From the NCBI RefSeq assembly GCF_000006445.2, contig NC_006045.2, forward strand, positions 682,001 through 746,000: a DNA stretch of 64,000 nt, read 5' to 3'. Below, one piece after another: positions 39,572 through 50,392 of the stretch. The position numbers were made by a program, and so were the translations under genes. The notes beneath the pieces are model-generated. The model ran no database searches, was not told where the DNA came from, and worked only from the letters and a program-made list of their open reading frames with translations. The stretch is from Debaryomyces hansenii CBS767 (lineage: Eukaryota > Ascomycota > Pichiomycetes > Serinales > Debaryomycetaceae). Numbering within the stretch: position 1 is the first letter of the stretch; each line of letters starts with the position of its first letter.

Positions 39572-42500
39572 TCAATTCCATAATCCACGTACTCCATTTG
39601 AAAATGAATTAGGATTATTATTGATATCGCTCAATGTATTCAATAAAGAAGATTCATTGTCATTGACTGCGGCATTCCCTAGTCCCAAGCTATTAATGGA
39701 TTGGGTATTGACATTGTTATGTGGAGGTTGCTGAGGTATATTAGTTGATGATGCTTTGATATGTGTTACTGTTCCGAAGTCGTCGTATATAAAATCAAAT
39801 CCGTATCCAGATAATGAGCCAGTATTTCTACACGAGGTTAGAAATTGGTTGAGTGTAAGACCCTGGTTTGAAAGAATCGTTTTGGCTGTCTGAAACAATT
39901 TCAAACTAGGAGCCACACCAAATTCTAATTGATTTGAATTCTGTAAGAACTGGAATGCTTGGTATGCAGCAGCTTGAATTAGATCACTGTCTAAACTGTT
40001 CGGATTGCCTCCTACTGCTGCTCCAACTGGAGGTGCTGGGACAGAATTGCCCCACAAGGTCGAATTTGAAGCAACGTTTGGAGAATTGCTCCATATAGAA
40101 TTGTTTCTAGATGTAGCACCAGGATTCCAGACACTTGAAGGCTGAGCAGCTGTTGCAAATGGCTCGTTAAAACCAGTTGTATTTAAGGGATTCGTATTAA
40201 GATTTTCATTTGCATTCGAGGAAAGCGAGTTTTGACTCAATGAACTGTTAAATGGACTAAACGCATTGGAAGAAAGTTGTGGCTGATATACTGGTGGAGC
40301 TTGAGTGTTTGCATTGAAAGCTTGGGATGACCAAGGGGAAGGAACTGCTTGATTGTTCACATTACCATTATTTGGTAAAATATTATGGCCAGAGGGTGAT
40401 AAAACTGAAGGCAACATGCTATTTGAAGAAAGATCTGGGATATATCCAGGTGTAACATTATTGATTTGAGGTGTGGAGTTTGTTGAATTTGATAATGATC
40501 TTGGCTTAGCAAGGTACAATTGATCCAATATATGATTCTTCGTAGGGGATTTGACCCTTGGTTCCTGGGGTTGCGCTAATAATGTGTCAGGAACCACTGG
40601 CGATGGAATGTTAAAATTTTGACCTAATCTTGCATTTTCAAGGTCTCTAGACAATTGACTTATATCTTCTGAACTTCCTGTCTCTTTATGATCTTGTTTT
40701 TTCGCCGATTTCGAACGTTCTTCTTCAACCAATTTCTTCTGTAGCTCTTTTTGCCTCTTTTCTTCTTCCTTCTGCTTACGTTCTTCTTCGATCTTCTTCT
40801 TTTTTTCGTCCTTAAGTTTCTTAGTTTCTTCTTCCTTTTTACGCTGAGCTTCTAATCTCTTTTGATGCTCTAATTCTTTCCTTTTCAATTCCTCAATTCT
40901 CTTTCTTTTCTCTTCTTCTCGTTTTTGCTTTGCTTCTTCTTTTTTACGCCTTTGTTCTGCTCTTAAAGCTTCTTGCTTTTGCTTCAACTCTTCTTCTTTT
41001 GCTTTTTGTTCTTCTTCTTTCTTTCGTCTCTCCTCTTCTTTCGCTAATTGCTGAAGCCTTTTCTTCTCTTTAGCTTTTTCCTTCTGTCTCAACTTTTTCA
41101 TTTCCCGCTCTTTTTTCGCATTTTCTTCAGCTTCTAATTCTTCAATCAATGTTCTCGTTCTATCTTGTGAAAGCTTTTCTTTATATGCGTTCTTGAGCCT
41201 TTCTTGAAATAATTTAATGACTTGTATTAAGAATAACCGGCGAATCTCCTGCATCTTTTCTTCCTCAGAAATTTCAGACTCAGTATCACTAGCATCCTCT
41301 TCTTCATCTTCCTCAAATTCTTCATCATCTAATTCTTCTTCTTCTTCTTCTCCTTCTTCTTCTCCTTCATCATCATCTTCGTCCACCTCGTCATATTCAT
41401 CATTTAGTTCTTCTTCTAATTCTTGAACTTGGTGAAGGTCAGGTTTAGGAATTGATATATCAGTATCTGATTTAGTATGATCATCTTCATCAATCCAGGC
41501 AGCCGAGGGCTCTTTATCGAATTTCTCCTTCAATAAGTCTTCTCTTGCTGTTCTTGATTCAGAGAGTGACTCCATCATATCAATAAAGGAATTACCGTCA
41601 TTTTTCAATAAGTCCTCAGCAAAACTTGAAAGTCCATTAGATATTTGATCATTCAACGTATCATGATTCATCGCATTGCTCATGTCGCTAGAAAATATTT
41701 TTCCCATATTTTGTAAGAAAGCCATTCCTTTCTCTAATTCAACCTTATCAGCTTTATGTAAGTCTCTAATGATATCTCTTAGAGATCCAGCCTTTTCAAG
41801 TATATGTGCCAGATGATTATTTGCAGGCGTATCTTTCATTTTTTCAAAGTCAAGGTTCTCTAAAGCTTCAAATAACTTAGGATCGAGAAGCTTGTGAAAC
41901 ACTCTCTGCTCTTTGGTCGCTATGGACAGCTGATTATTATTTGATTCGTCACCTAATTCCTTATTTAATTCATCATCAAGAGACTTCTGTAAAACTGCCT
42001 CCTGAGAGAGTTCATCTTCATTGTTCAATTCTTCTATTTGATCATACTGAAAATGACTATGACTATGATTATGATTAGGGTCGTAACTATGACTATGATT
42101 ATGGTTCTCAGTATGGCTATGACTATGACTATGACTGTGATCATTCTTGTGTCCACATTCGTCTTCATGTTCATCCTCTTGAAAGGCATGTTCGATTTCA
42201 TGTTCATATTGGTGTTGTTGGTCTTGTTGGGTTGATCCATCATAATCACCACTTGAACCTGTATCACTGCATATATGTCCCGGTTCATGATTATGGTGAT
42301 CATGGTGGGCATCTCGTTCTTGTTTATATTTATACTTTTGTTGTCGTTTTTGAAGTTTATGTTCTTCCTCCAACATATGAAATCCGCCAAACAAAAGGCC
42401 AGGTAATGCATTAAGATCGTTTATATCTCGAACTTCATGAATGAAATCTATAATATCATCAAAATGATTATCGTATATATTCTCCAATTCGTCTTCGATA

Positions 42501-43111
42501 AAATTATTTTTACGGCCACAATAAGAACAAGTACATGCGCCATTTGATGAATTAGATGGGGCGCCCGGTATATTCACATTGGTGCTAGATCCATTGAGCG
42601 CTCCACCACTAGTACTCGTCAGACCTCCTTGAGTATTGCTATTATTTTGATGGTTATTCAGTGTGTTGACTGTCTTACTTTCATTCTTGAATATATCCAT
42701 TATAGATTTCTTGTCAATTTTCACCAACTCAATTTTTTGCGCTTCATCCAACGACTCCCAGAATGCCTTCAAGTTCTCTTGTTCTTCTAATGTAGCATTA
42801 TCCCATATATTCGCCGTCACAGATTTGGTATGTGCATCTGAAGGCTCATCCAAACTTTCAATTATTACGTCTCCATTAGGAGCTTGTTTTATCACTCTAG
42901 ACGTTGGATACTCTACATCTGGATCATTCAATGTCGCTTCCACATTTGGCGATCCTTTATGCTTGTTCTTACTCTTCTTCTTCTTTTTCTTCTTCTGTAC
43001 ATTCGTTGAATTTATCGTTTGGTCGTTGGTAGTACTGTTATAATCAAAATGAACATCATCTCCATTCTTAAACTTCGAAACATCTATCGGATCAGACTGA
43101 GTTTCCGACAT
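39572..43111 (-). CDS. NST1: Nst1-like stress (salt) response protein
   Basis: 1179-residue cytoplasmic protein of the fungal Nst1 family, which in Saccharomyces affects salt tolerance and is found with mRNA-decay bodies. The N-terminus is Asn/Ser-rich with a Lys run (KKKKKKKSKNKHK, about 40-52). A CSYCGRK motif lies near residue 195. A His-rich tract (about 319-354, repeats of HSHSHS/HNHSHS) follows. An acidic run is at about 569-608 and a long highly charged Glu/Lys/Arg coiled coil (EEERKKKEEE..., about 632-807) follows. The C-terminus is Asn/Pro/Ser-rich. The charged coiled coil is the family hallmark. Confidence 0.87.
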   Translation of the reverse strand: MSETQSDPIDVSKFKNGDDVHFDYNSTTNDQTINSTNVQKKKKKKKSKNKHKGSPNVEATLNDPDVEYPTSRVIKQAPNGDVIIESLDEPSDAHTKSVTANIWDNATLEEQENLKAFWESLDEAQKIELVKIDKKSIMDIFKNESKTVNTLNNHQNNSNTQGGLTSTSGGALNGSSTNVNIPGAPSNSSNGACTCSYCGRKNNFIEDELENIYDNHFDDIIDFIHEVRDINDLNALPGLLFGGFHMLEEEHKLQKRQQKYKYKQERDAHHDHHNHEPGHICSDTGSSGDYDGSTQQDQQHQYEHEIEHAFQEDEHEDECGHKNDHSHSHSHSHTENHNHSHSYDPNHNHSHSHFQYDQIEELNNEDELSQEAVLQKSLDDELNKELGDESNNNQLSIATKEQRVFHKLLDPKLFEALENLDFEKMKDTPANNHLAHILEKAGSLRDIIRDLHKADKVELEKGMAFLQNMGKIFSSDMSNAMNHDTLNDQISNGLSSFAEDLLKNDGNSFIDMMESLSESRTAREDLLKEKFDKEPSAAWIDEDDHTKSDTDISIPKPDLHQVQELEEELNDEYDEVDEDDDEGEEEGEEEEEELDDEEFEEDEEEDASDTESEISEEEKMQEIRRLFLIQVIKLFQERLKNAYKEKLSQDRTRTLIEELEAEENAKKEREMKKLRQKEKAKEKKRLQQLAKEEERRKKEEEQKAKEEELKQKQEALRAEQRRKKEEAKQKREEEKRKRIEELKRKELEHQKRLEAQRKKEEETKKLKDEKKKKIEEERKQKEEEKRQKELQKKLVEEERSKSAKKQDHKETGSSEDISQLSRDLENARLGQNFNIPSPVVPDTLLAQPQEPRVKSPTKNHILDQLYLAKPRSLSNSTNSTPQINNVTPGYIPDLSSNSMLPSVLSPSGHNILPNNGNVNNQAVPSPWSSQAFNANTQAPPVYQPQLSSNAFSPFNSSLSQNSLSSNANENLNTNPLNTTGFNEPFATAAQPSSVWNPGATSRNNSIWSNSPNVASNSTLWGNSVPAPPVGAAVGGNPNSLDSDLIQAAAYQAFQFLQNSNQLEFGVAPSLKLFQTAKTILSNQGLTLNQFLTSCRNTGSLSGYGFDFIYDDFGTVTHIKASSTNIPQQPPHNNVNTQSINSLGLGNAAVNDNESSLLNTLSDINNNPNSFSNGVRGLWN

Positions 43112-43566
43112 CTTAGTTTGCTCTTTACTCTTCCAGCAATAACGATCTATTACTATAAACGAAGTTAAGATACTGATAACTTTTATTACATAACCTTCAA
43201 TTCATTTACCAAGCTATTCGCACTAAAAAAAATTGTTCACAAAAATAAGTTGAAGACTACTACAGTAATAAAAGATATGATACTAGAGAATATAAACATG
43301 CTGAAACTAGATAAGTTAAATAGAACTGTTATTCGTTGAAATAATTACCTACGTTACTAAAAGATGAAGCAATATCTCAAGGTACAATAAGTTGACATTA
43401 CCAGTTGATACTTGACAGTGTTGCGGGTAACAGAAACTTAGCTAACATAAGATAGTATTTAGCAGCCAGTATGTAATGAAATATCCGGCTATACAGAAGG
43501 AACAAAGTTGCAAAAAAAGATGTAGAGAAACAAAAACGTAATAAGTCAATCAATTAGTCCATGGAG
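43112..43566. other. NST1 promoter / YVC1 3' flank
   Basis: 455 AT-rich bases between two same-strand genes. I see no ORF or RNA gene; scattered GATGA motifs are not paired with a matching D box and stem. Confidence 0.5.
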
Positions 43567-45534
43567 TCACTTTTTTTCTTCAAGTTTCTTACGCAATTCT
43601 TGATTTTCATTTACTACTGCTTCTACTAGGGTAGTAAGCTTATCAATCTTGCTATAAATTTCGTAGAATTCCCATTTGACACCGGCTTTGCTGGCCTCAT
43701 TAACAGGCTGAACCACCTTCTCGATGTCTGCTTCAAATTTTCGTAAATCAATACGGAATTCGGAATCTTGACTTTCGCCGAGAATCTGTTCACGAAGCGT
43801 AGCATTGACTTCTGAGTCTCTTTCTTGAATTCCTGAATCAGCTTCCGCATCATATCCATCTGTTAGGTCCCATTCAGTGTCAAGTTCATTGGAATCGTCT
43901 GGTATTCCTTTGAATCTATTGTATTGAATTCTTCTAGCATTCTGCAATTCATCAATAGTGATGTAGGTTAATAGCGGAGAATAAATGATCAACATTATGA
44001 AGTGATTAATGAGTCTGAAAGTGGAGCTGCTGACAACAAAGGAGAAAGGGACAATAATTAGTTCTATGAGGTTCAATGGAGGAACGTAAAGCTCTTGGTC
44101 TGGGGCTCTAACATACCTCAAAGTCTTTTGAGCAACTAAAGCAAAATATTCATCGGTTGCGTTCTCGACAATATTGGCATAGGCAGTGGAATACAAAGCA
44201 ATCAAAATATTCATGAGAATGACACTGAGGAGGAATGAGTAAATGTAATACAATATGGATGCATATGGTGGATCTAATGATGCAAGATCATCAAAACTTG
44301 CCTCGCCTATAACTGCACTTACTAATGAAATCAAGATACGTTTAGTAGCTTCGTTTCTTCCGTCTGATGCATCAAGACCTAAGAACCCCTGTAAAAACCC
44401 TAAAATCACCACAGCCAATAAGAAGAAGAAAATTAAACTTTCTTTCATCATGGTTTTAACCACAACAATCATGGCACCGACAAATCTCTGTGCATCTAGG
44501 TAAAGCAATAACCTGGACCACATGAAGGGTGAAGCACACGATAAAATTCTAAACGAGGCCTCGTCATATCTATCTTTTAATTCGCCATGCGTATTCAAGC
44601 TAGTAAATCTAAACCCAATTGAAACAAGGATGATACAGTACATTGTGTCGTTGAATACATTCCAGAACCCAATATAGTTCAAGCCAACATGGTAAAATTT
44701 GACCACTTCATCCAAAATAGAACCTATGGTGAATAAGTAAAACGCAATCTCAAACCCATCTAAAGGCACGGTTTTCACATCATTAGTGTTTATAATGATA
44801 GTGAATAATATCAAATATATTATACTAAAAGCGATTTCCAATATATTTTGGTACAAAGGTGTTCTAATCCTTGCTGGATCAAAATGTGTTTTTATAGACA
44901 ACGAAGGAGCTCCTCTGTATAAAACGTACAGATCAGGGTCAATCGGGGATTGAATGATCCAACCTCGCCATATCCATTTCATACAACGTTGGTAGCCTGA
45001 TGATCCGATTACCATGGTAGAATGCATATCTACTGCTAATTCTAAAACACTAATCGGCTGAGAATCCACCCCGTGCAAATTAATAGTATACCTATGACAC
45101 AACATCCCTAAAAATAAATACTCATCGTCCGATGTATTCTCTATGAGGATAGCTGCTAATCTTTGCGCAGTAACAGCTCTCAAGAAATATAATTCATTAT
45201 CCCATAATTCATTTTCAGCTTGCTGCCAATACCAATCACATACTTTCAACAAGCAAAATACTAAGGCTGCGCGATATTTATAAGAAGAAGTCCCAGCCTT
45301 GCCATCCCCCTTCCCACCAGCTGAGGTATAAACCAATTCAATGACATTGGCATTCAAAATTGTAGAATTCTGTGCTGTGATATCCTTCTCATCAAACACA
45401 ATTGGAATCACCTTATCAATTAATGTTTTCAAATTTAAGCATATTCTAAAAGTCTGTCTTGAATTCGGAGAAAACGTATTTGAATAATGTAGCTCATAAG
45501 CAACTCCTGATTCTTCGATGTCTACTTCGGTCAT
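43567..45534 (-). CDS. YVC1: Vacuolar cation channel Yvc1 (TRP family)
   Basis: TRP-type vacuolar calcium-release channel of 655 residues, close to yeast Yvc1. The large N-terminal cytosolic domain (1-about 230) includes YELHYSNTFSPNSRQTFRICL. Six transmembrane segments lie between about 235 and 480, with a pore region near GFLQGFLGLDASD and SVILMNILIALYSTAYANIVENATDEYFALVAQKTLRYVRAPD at the end of the last helix, the Yvc1 family signature. The C-terminal domain has an acidic patch (DTEWDLTDGYDAEAD), binding-type in the yeast protein, then a coiled coil ending in ELRKKLEEKK. Confidence 0.92.
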   Translation of the reverse strand: MTEVDIEESGVAYELHYSNTFSPNSRQTFRICLNLKTLIDKVIPIVFDEKDITAQNSTILNANVIELVYTSAGGKGDGKAGTSSYKYRAALVFCLLKVCDWYWQQAENELWDNELYFLRAVTAQRLAAILIENTSDDEYLFLGMLCHRYTINLHGVDSQPISVLELAVDMHSTMVIGSSGYQRCMKWIWRGWIIQSPIDPDLYVLYRGAPSLSIKTHFDPARIRTPLYQNILEIAFSIIYLILFTIIINTNDVKTVPLDGFEIAFYLFTIGSILDEVVKFYHVGLNYIGFWNVFNDTMYCIILVSIGFRFTSLNTHGELKDRYDEASFRILSCASPFMWSRLLLYLDAQRFVGAMIVVVKTMMKESLIFFFLLAVVILGFLQGFLGLDASDGRNEATKRILISLVSAVIGEASFDDLASLDPPYASILYYIYSFLLSVILMNILIALYSTAYANIVENATDEYFALVAQKTLRYVRAPDQELYVPPLNLIELIIVPFSFVVSSSTFRLINHFIMLIIYSPLLTYITIDELQNARRIQYNRFKGIPDDSNELDTEWDLTDGYDAEADSGIQERDSEVNATLREQILGESQDSEFRIDLRKFEADIEKVVQPVNEASKAGVKWEFYEIYSKIDKLTTLVEAVVNENQELRKKLEEKK

Positions 45535-45977
45535 GTTATAGGTCTATCAGAACAGATGATTCTATCAAAAGAAGTAGGAAATAATCCGTGGAAACTCTAT
45601 CAAAAAATAATTGCGACTCAAAAAATCGCTCCCATTATCAACTGCTTCAGCATTGTTTGAAATTTCAATTGATTATGTTACACGATTATTTTGTAAGGCA
45701 AACATTTCAGTAAGATTTGTCGATAATTCGAGTATTTATCGTACATTTTGGTCTCGTTTAAATAGATTATACAATAAGACAGCCCATATTTAAGAAATTC
45801 TAATACTCGAAAGCAACAAGATTAGAATCACTTGTGAACTAAATAATCATAACTAGGAATTCTTTTTATTCATTCTAAATTGATTTTCTAATCTTGATAT
45901 GTTTTCGTGTTTCTGGAGGATGCATATTCTAATTGAAATATATGCCAATCTTGTAACCATCTTGCGAGCGAACATTT
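45535..45977. other. YVC1 promoter / 3' flank of the next gene
   Basis: 443 AT-rich bases between two minus-strand genes. Only short incidental frames occur; I see no supportable feature. Confidence 0.5.
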
Positions 45978-47570
45978 TCACGAATCTAAACTACTTTCAA
46001 ATCCGACAGCCAACGTTAATCCTAGCACAATGTCAAACATTCCTTTATTTTTTGATCCAGAGAATACGTCAGTATCCTCGTATATGGTGATCCAACCTAA
46101 CTTATTGCTATCAGGAGTATCGTCATTCGGGTTGTTCAGATAGTAAAGCCCGTCACCACCAGTAAAATAATTGCGAATATCAGATCCTGCCGCAATATCA
46201 TTGTCTATTAGTCTGTAATTAATTTTATCATTATTTATAGTTTCTTGGGAGTTCCTCAGTTTATCTAATTTATTTGCTTGTTGATTGAATTTTTTAATTA
46301 TCTTCTTTCTTGTTCTTGTCTCGTTAGGTCTGAATAGCCCTAATACCGGTGGAAATTTATGTGGACCACCTTGATCGTGCAAATATATATCCCGTGGATC
46401 ATCAGATTCATTTTTATAGGTTGTAGGAGAATCTTCAATGTAATTCTGATGGAAATATATATACCTTTTCCCGATAAATTTATATAGTGGATCGTCCTTG
46501 TATTCATTGAATTTACTCTTAATCTTACTCATTCTCGTTGACTTAATTCTTGGAATCGATCCAATGTTCCACTTTGTATTTAAAAAATCTGTAAATTCAT
46601 AATTCTTGAATCGAACGGTTTCGTGTACATTAGATATCTGATCATAAGGAATAAACTTATCGTCAATCGGCGTTGGGACTGTTACACCACTAAATAATGG
46701 GGATTCGGTTTCATCACTCTCGTTATCAGTAAGCGAACCATCATATAAGTAACTCGAGCGAGGAATCAAAATCTTATATTTTCCGCCTTCCGCAAGAGAT
46801 TCTTTGATGATTACCATAATTTCGGGGTTATTATCTCCATTCTTAGATGCAATATCTTTAAAGATTAATTTAAAACCTTCTCGCGATGAATGATACTTAT
46901 ATTTATTAGGATATAATACTTCAACATAATATCCTGGCCCATTACGACAGTAAATATGTTTCAACCCCGGATTTGTAGTCAAGTATAGATCTTTACCGAA
47001 CTTCAATATGTGATACTTCCAGAATGGTGTATCAGATTTAGTATATATATCATCATCACTTGTAATCGAAGATGTACTTGAATGGGAATGTGGACTAGAC
47101 ATTAGAGAGTTTTGCTCGTTCGATTTGTATAAAGATGACTCTGGCGAATGAGGTCTTGGTGCATTTAAGGAAAGTCTATTAAATGACTTTAGCGTAAAGC
47201 CACGGCCTTCACTTCCACCTTCACTTCTCCGTCTAGAAAGCTTATTGATACTTGCTCTAATTGTACCCGATCTGGAAGGCAATCTCGGTGGTACCTCTTC
47301 GTTCAGACTAGATCTTGGTGGTAAAGCAGGAGGTGAGGGCCTTGGGTTTTTTTCTGGGGTACTCTCGAGGATAGACAGGTCCATCGAAATGTTCCTGTCT
47401 TCTGTGTCTTCAAAACCATCACCCACAGGATGCAAATTGGGATTTTCTTCACGAAATTTATTGGTTAAGGGCGACTTTTCAATATATGAATCGATTGTAC
47501 TATCGAGTTCGGCAATAGAATCATTAACTTCTATCAGAGGAGGTGGTTTCTTTCTTATTAAATCAGACAT
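45978..47570 (-). CDS. Unrecognised 530-residue conserved-looking protein
   Basis: I cannot name this with confidence; it faintly recalls yeast YBL086C, unverified. The N-terminal 110 residues are acidic and then Pro-rich with SH3-type motifs (PPALPPRSS, PPRLPSRSG). A basic Ser/Arg stretch (SINKLSRRRSEGG) and a long structured part from about 180 follow, with KYHILKFGKDLYLTTNPGLK, YYVEVLYPNKYKYHSS, FKLIFKDI and IMVIIKESL. The latter pattern of beta-strands could be a C2- or arrestin-like fold. A conserved-looking C-terminus GWITIYEDTDVF...GMFDIVLGLTLAVGFES follows. It is divergent from CHK1 over 220 bases. Confidence 0.85.
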   Translation of the reverse strand: MSDLIRKKPPPLIEVNDSIAELDSTIDSYIEKSPLTNKFREENPNLHPVGDGFEDTEDRNISMDLSILESTPEKNPRPSPPALPPRSSLNEEVPPRLPSRSGTIRASINKLSRRRSEGGSEGRGFTLKSFNRLSLNAPRPHSPESSLYKSNEQNSLMSSPHSHSSTSSITSDDDIYTKSDTPFWKYHILKFGKDLYLTTNPGLKHIYCRNGPGYYVEVLYPNKYKYHSSREGFKLIFKDIASKNGDNNPEIMVIIKESLAEGGKYKILIPRSSYLYDGSLTDNESDETESPLFSGVTVPTPIDDKFIPYDQISNVHETVRFKNYEFTDFLNTKWNIGSIPRIKSTRMSKIKSKFNEYKDDPLYKFIGKRYIYFHQNYIEDSPTTYKNESDDPRDIYLHDQGGPHKFPPVLGLFRPNETRTRKKIIKKFNQQANKLDKLRNSQETINNDKINYRLIDNDIAAGSDIRNYFTGGDGLYYLNNPNDDTPDSNKLGWITIYEDTDVFSGSKNKGMFDIVLGLTLAVGFESSLDS

Positions 47571-47790
47571 GTTGGTGATTACCTCTATAATTATTTATCT
47601 ATCTTTAGAATTACTGGGTCCTCTTATCGTTTGTAAGGAGTATATCTAAATCTTGTCAGACAGCTAATGCTGCATTTTAGTGATAGCCACTCTGGTAGTG
47701 CGATAATTACCAAAATATAAACATCTATTTTGATCCAAATAGCAGTATATTTGATGATTAGAACATACATAGAGTGATACCTTTCGTTCA

Positions 47791-49416
47791 ATGGACTACA
47801 GTCAACGTTTATCACAGTTAGACTCTCTTCCTGTGCTAAAGCATGTTTCGGTTGGGCAAACAATAGGTCAAGGAACTTTTGCTGTTGTTAAGGTCGCCAG
47901 TATCAGGAACAATCCACTGAAGTTAGTAGCCATAAAATATATTCATAGAGCCATTTCCCATAGCAAGGGAATTGATGATAATAGGATAGGTCTAGAACTA
48001 AGCATTCACAAGGAATGTTCAGGACACCCGAATATGATAAAGCTTCATATGTTTGGTACTGATAATACGTGGATCTACATGGTAATGGAGCTAGCAGAAA
48101 GTGGAGACTTATTTGATAAGATTGAGCCGGATATTGGAATAGATGAGGAATTGGCTAACTTCTATTTCACTCAACTAATCAATGCAGTTGATTTTATGCA
48201 CCAAAAAGGGGTTGCACATAGAGATATCAAACCGGAGAACATTCTCCTTGATAAGGATGGGAATTTGAAGTTGGCAGATTTCGGGTTGGCGACAATTTTC
48301 AAACGTAAGGGAAGCCAAAAGAGACTTTCATACGAGAAATGTGGCTCGCCTCCATATATGGCTCCTGAAATAATTGGTGATGATGGGTATGATGCAACGA
48401 TGAGTGATATATGGGCTTGTGGAATTGTACTCTTTGTTTTATTATCCGGCCAAATACCATGGCAAGAACCCAACTACAAACATGACGAAGAATATACCAA
48501 ATATGTTGACTTTGATGGCAGGATACTCGATACTCCGTGGAACCAATTCAGTCAAACTGTTAGACCGTTGTTGAGGTCGATAATTAAGCCTGATGTTGGC
48601 AGGAGATTTACAATGGATCAAATAAGGTTGCATCCATGGGTGAATCAGGAGAATTCATTCATGGATTCCAACAAACTATGCAATGACTCTGAGGGTTTAG
48701 CGGAAAGATTGCTTTCGAATTTACAGGTTGGCTTATCTGACGAAGATATCAAAACGACTTTATCAGAGACATCACAAGAGCAGGAGAGGAATCTTTTGAA
48801 TAATAAGAAATTTATTTCTAACTCACAACCCACAAACGATATTGCCGTGATGATAGACGATGAATTCGACATTCCTGTTATTCCAGCGACGCAGGATCCC
48901 GTCACTCATAAAGACAGTCCGTTTATTAATGATATTACCGATGCTCACGAAGAAATGCTTGCAATAGTTTCTAAAGATCCTACCATTTTGCAATTTAAGA
49001 ACACTCCACAATACAGAATGTCACAATTATCGACTACACAAAAGAATTTGCTTGCATTCAAAAACATGCCTTTCAAGACGGCTGAAAGAATGACGAGATT
49101 CTTTTCAATTTTACCAATCGAATCATTGGTTCCTATAATACGGGATTCCTTGCATAGAATAGGGGTTTCAACAACAAGTATTGATAATTATTCAATGGAA
49201 GAGTTGACTGAGCAGAACCATATTTATATCAATGTCAATATTATAGCTGAAAAGTCTAAAATGCCTTTGAGAGGCTATATCAAGATTCTGAAGTGTGATA
49301 TTCGATTGCCATTGAGAAAAGTGGAATTCATAAAGTCAAAAGGTGATCCCTTAGAATGGCGACACTTTTTTAAGAAAGTAACTATACTTTCCAGAGACGC
49401 GGTTTATATAGACTAG
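47791..49416 (+). CDS. CHK1: DNA-damage checkpoint kinase Chk1
   Basis: Ser/Thr kinase that stabilises Pds1/securin after DNA damage. The 541 residues are close to yeast Chk1. The glycine loop is GQGTFAVVKV (26-35), ATP-binding Lys is K49 (VAIK), HRDIKPEN is 143-150 and DFG 163-165. The activation loop is YEKCGSPPYMAPEI, and GQIPWQEPNYKHDEEYTKY follows. A linker with an SQ site (NDIA...SQ-type sites such as ISNSQP), target of ATM/ATR-like kinases in the family, leads to a C-terminal KA1-like regulatory domain (NLLAFKNMPFKTAERMTRFF). It is divergent from the unrecognised 530-residue gene. Confidence 0.93.
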   Translation: MDYSQRLSQLDSLPVLKHVSVGQTIGQGTFAVVKVASIRNNPLKLVAIKYIHRAISHSKGIDDNRIGLELSIHKECSGHPNMIKLHMFGTDNTWIYMVMELAESGDLFDKIEPDIGIDEELANFYFTQLINAVDFMHQKGVAHRDIKPENILLDKDGNLKLADFGLATIFKRKGSQKRLSYEKCGSPPYMAPEIIGDDGYDATMSDIWACGIVLFVLLSGQIPWQEPNYKHDEEYTKYVDFDGRILDTPWNQFSQTVRPLLRSIIKPDVGRRFTMDQIRLHPWVNQENSFMDSNKLCNDSEGLAERLLSNLQVGLSDEDIKTTLSETSQEQERNLLNNKKFISNSQPTNDIAVMIDDEFDIPVIPATQDPVTHKDSPFINDITDAHEEMLAIVSKDPTILQFKNTPQYRMSQLSTTQKNLLAFKNMPFKTAERMTRFFSILPIESLVPIIRDSLHRIGVSTTSIDNYSMEELTEQNHIYINVNIIAEKSKMPLRGYIKILKCDIRLPLRKVEFIKSKGDPLEWRHFFKKVTILSRDAVYID

Positions 49417-50392
49417 TTATAGATGTATTTTACTTAATTCCAAACGGTTACAGATTCTTCTTTCTATAAATTTAGCGAAAATTGTAGAAATCACAAATAA
49501 ATGATAACCACCATATATACTACTATTATAATGCTTCAATCCCTATATTTCTCCCCGAAATTTGAATATTAAAGATGCGAAGTATCTGATATGTATCTAT
49601 TTCACCTATTTTTATATCTTACTGTAGAGGTGTATTTGTACTATCATCAGACCTAGTCCATGCAATTGCAAAAAATCTGAGAGGTGAGCCGCACAGCTAG
49701 ACCATAGAACGGCTTCCTTCGTTGACTTCCTAAATTGGAACATATGCTAGAGCGTATTACTCAAAATGGATGCAAAAATGAAATCAGTTCATAGTTATAC
49801 CATTGGAGAATGTGATTGGAACAAATACACTTCTGTAAATTTGATTTGCTGAAGATCAAAACCTGAAGTGCAACATGCATAATCAAAAAATACAAGAAAT
49901 TTGCAACTATGCAACGTATTGAAGACTCTTCAGGTACTTTCGCTTAAACTGACCATACTATATGATCTATATATAAGAGTTTTTCGTCGTAAAGTTGTAG
50001 ATCAAAATGGTCTAAAAACATCAAATATATCGTAGGATGTACGAATCAAGGAAACCGAAGGTGCTCACAATTTGTACGCGTCGCTCATTCTACGGTATTT
50101 AGTATTGCCAAATAGCATGTACGGTATTATTCAATTATATACGCTAATTGAATCTTTGTTACTATCACCTAATTACAAGGAACATAGAGACGTGTTGTAT
50201 CGTATAGTTATTAATAGGGTAGACAGTTTCACTCTTTTATACAATTGCAAAGTAGATTGAAATTTATAACCGGTATAGAAGTCTCGGAATTGAGTCAATT
50301 CGACCTTTGAATAAACATTGTCCTTTAACTCAACACCAAGACGAAAGGAAACCTACACAACTTCTTTGCTACACTCAAATCATCCAGGAGAC
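49417..50392. other. Long gap between CHK1 and ISW1
   Basis: 976 bases, mostly AT-rich. Only short frames occur, one of 62 codons from a TTG (50072-50260). There is no match to the snRNA or scRNA sequences I can recall and no tRNA boxes. It probably holds the 3' end of CHK1 and the regulatory region of ISW1, and could hide a non-coding RNA. Confidence 0.4.

Noticed and set aside
50072..50260. 62-codon + strand frame between CHK1 and ISW1
   Set aside because: Starts at TTG, has no homology I recognise and sits in AT-rich DNA; best explained as chance.
50318..50392. N-terminal extension of ISW1 to TTG 50318
   Set aside because: TTG is not a plausible start here. The first ATG (50393) begins a good exon followed by a proper intron.
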